The position numbers were made by a program, and so were the translations under genes. Below, piece after piece: positions 49,613 to 49,953 of a stretch of 49,953 nt of DNA. Below the pieces are notes generated by a model that saw nothing but the letters and a program-made list of their open reading frames with translations, ran no database searches and was not told the origin of the DNA. How positions within the stretch are numbered: position 1 is the first letter of the stretch; each line of letters begins with the position of its first letter. The stretch is from Anaerolineae bacterium (lineage in GTDB: Bacteria > Chloroflexota > Anaerolineae > B4-G1), in the NCBI GenBank assembly GCA_016783285.1, contig JADHWW010000002.1, positions 1-49,953 on the forward strand. The letters run 5' to 3'.

Positions 49613-49647
49613 GGGTTCGTGTCTGTCCGCAACAAGTTACGGCATCC
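49613..49647. repeat. 35-bp dispersed repeat, copy 2
   Basis: Relative of 12865-12899; core CCGCAACAAGTTACGG. It sits between the T-box terminator and the NUDIX start. Confidence 0.45.
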
Positions 49648-49672
49648 AACGCGGGATGTCGGAACGTATATG

Positions 49673-49940
49673 CAAAAACCCCCACGCCCTGGGGCGCGGG
49701 GGTCTTCCACGTGGTTCCACCCAGGTTCTACAGTAGAATGCTGTAGCACTCTGCGGCGATAACGGGCCATTCCGAGGCCCCATACTCTCGCATCCTTTCG
49801 TGACGCAATTTGAGGGGCCCGCTCCCGGGGGGTTTTCCCGCCTGTCCGGTCGAGGGGGCTTTCAGCCGGTGGCCCCCTCTCTCTTGGACCTTTACCGGGC
49901 GGTACTCGTCCCGGTCAACGCTTTTCTGCGCTCAATTGTG
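49673..49940 (-). ncRNA. T-box riboswitch leader
   Basis: Minus-strand leader of the NUDIX-hom-lysC-asd operon. Stem I has the conserved GACGAGTA (49910-49903, loop-E strand), AGAGAG and GGCTGAAAGCC-type apical elements; the facing strand reads GGCGGGAAAACCC (49842-49830). The T-box proper is GGGTGGAACCACG (49722-49710). It is followed by a terminator with stem CCCCCGCGCCC/GGGCGTGGGGG and TTTTT (49702-49673). The bulge UGGA implies a tRNA with U73. The candidate specifier ACC (49833-49831) would mean tRNA-Thr, which fits the operon; AAC or AAA in the same loop cannot be fully excluded. Confidence 0.87.
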
Positions 49941-49946
49941 GGTGAG

Positions 49947-49952
49947 ATTATA
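49947..49952 (-). promoter_or_regulatory. -10 box of the T-box operon
   Basis: TATAAT on the minus strand at the window edge, about seven bases before the likely transcription start. The -35 box lies outside the window. Confidence 0.6.
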
Positions 49953-49953
49953 C

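Overview
The window is about 60% G+C chromosomal DNA from a bacterium. It is probably a member of the Chloroflexota (Anaerolineae-like); this is inferred from the gene set, the many TGATG/ATGA overlaps and the abundance of short dispersed repeats, not from a marker search. It mixes housekeeping genes with a dense layer of small mobile or selfish elements, toxin-antitoxin-like modules and decaying genes. No rRNA, tRNA, CRISPR array or intact transposase gene was seen.

Layout. 1-5.9 kb: end of coaX, then an HTH-nucleotidyltransferase/HEPN pair wedged between coaX and coaBC, then coaBC, a P1-family peptidase, a TPR lipoprotein, a Trm112-like zinc protein, a small membrane protein and a HEAT-repeat protein. 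5.8-13.6 kb: an accessory island around dnaN. It holds a parS-like palindrome, a dead winged-helix gene, an orphan AbiEi-like regulator, a methyltransferase, a zinc-module HNH gene split by a 149-bp MITE and preceded by a promoter with an SOS (LexA-type) box, dnaN itself, and a LAGLIDADG gene carrying the same zinc module behind two winged-helix genes. 13.6-22.5 kb: ECF sigma/anti-sigma pair, a DUF104/PIN toxin-antitoxin pair, a patatin lipase, and a divergent ABC exporter whose first permease carries a PrsW-like intramembrane protease domain, then two truncated genes flanking an inverted-repeat element. 22.6-29.5 kb: hisS-nadK-zinc membrane protein-recN-small genes, a TehB-like methyltransferase and an MFS transporter.

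29.5-40.3 kb is a decay zone: an archaeal-type ATPase/nuclease with palindromic operators, an SbcC/Rad50-like protein without a visible SbcD, a HigB/HigA-like deletion fusion, a histidine kinase missing its middle, an alpha/beta hydrolase with Ala at the nucleophile position, rsmD, and an FG-GAP gene broken by a palindromic repeat. 40.4-45.2 kb: MFS, GNAT, a second ATPase/nuclease and a sugar epimerase, all on the minus strand. 45.4-50 kb: a minus-strand operon NUDIX-hom-lysC-asd for the common aspartate/threonine pathway, headed by a clear T-box riboswitch, probably threonine-responsive.

Two themes recur. First, short repeats sit inside reading frames without breaking them (peptidase, recN, sbcC, histidine kinase, lysC). 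Second, several regulatory genes have palindromes laid over their own -10 boxes.
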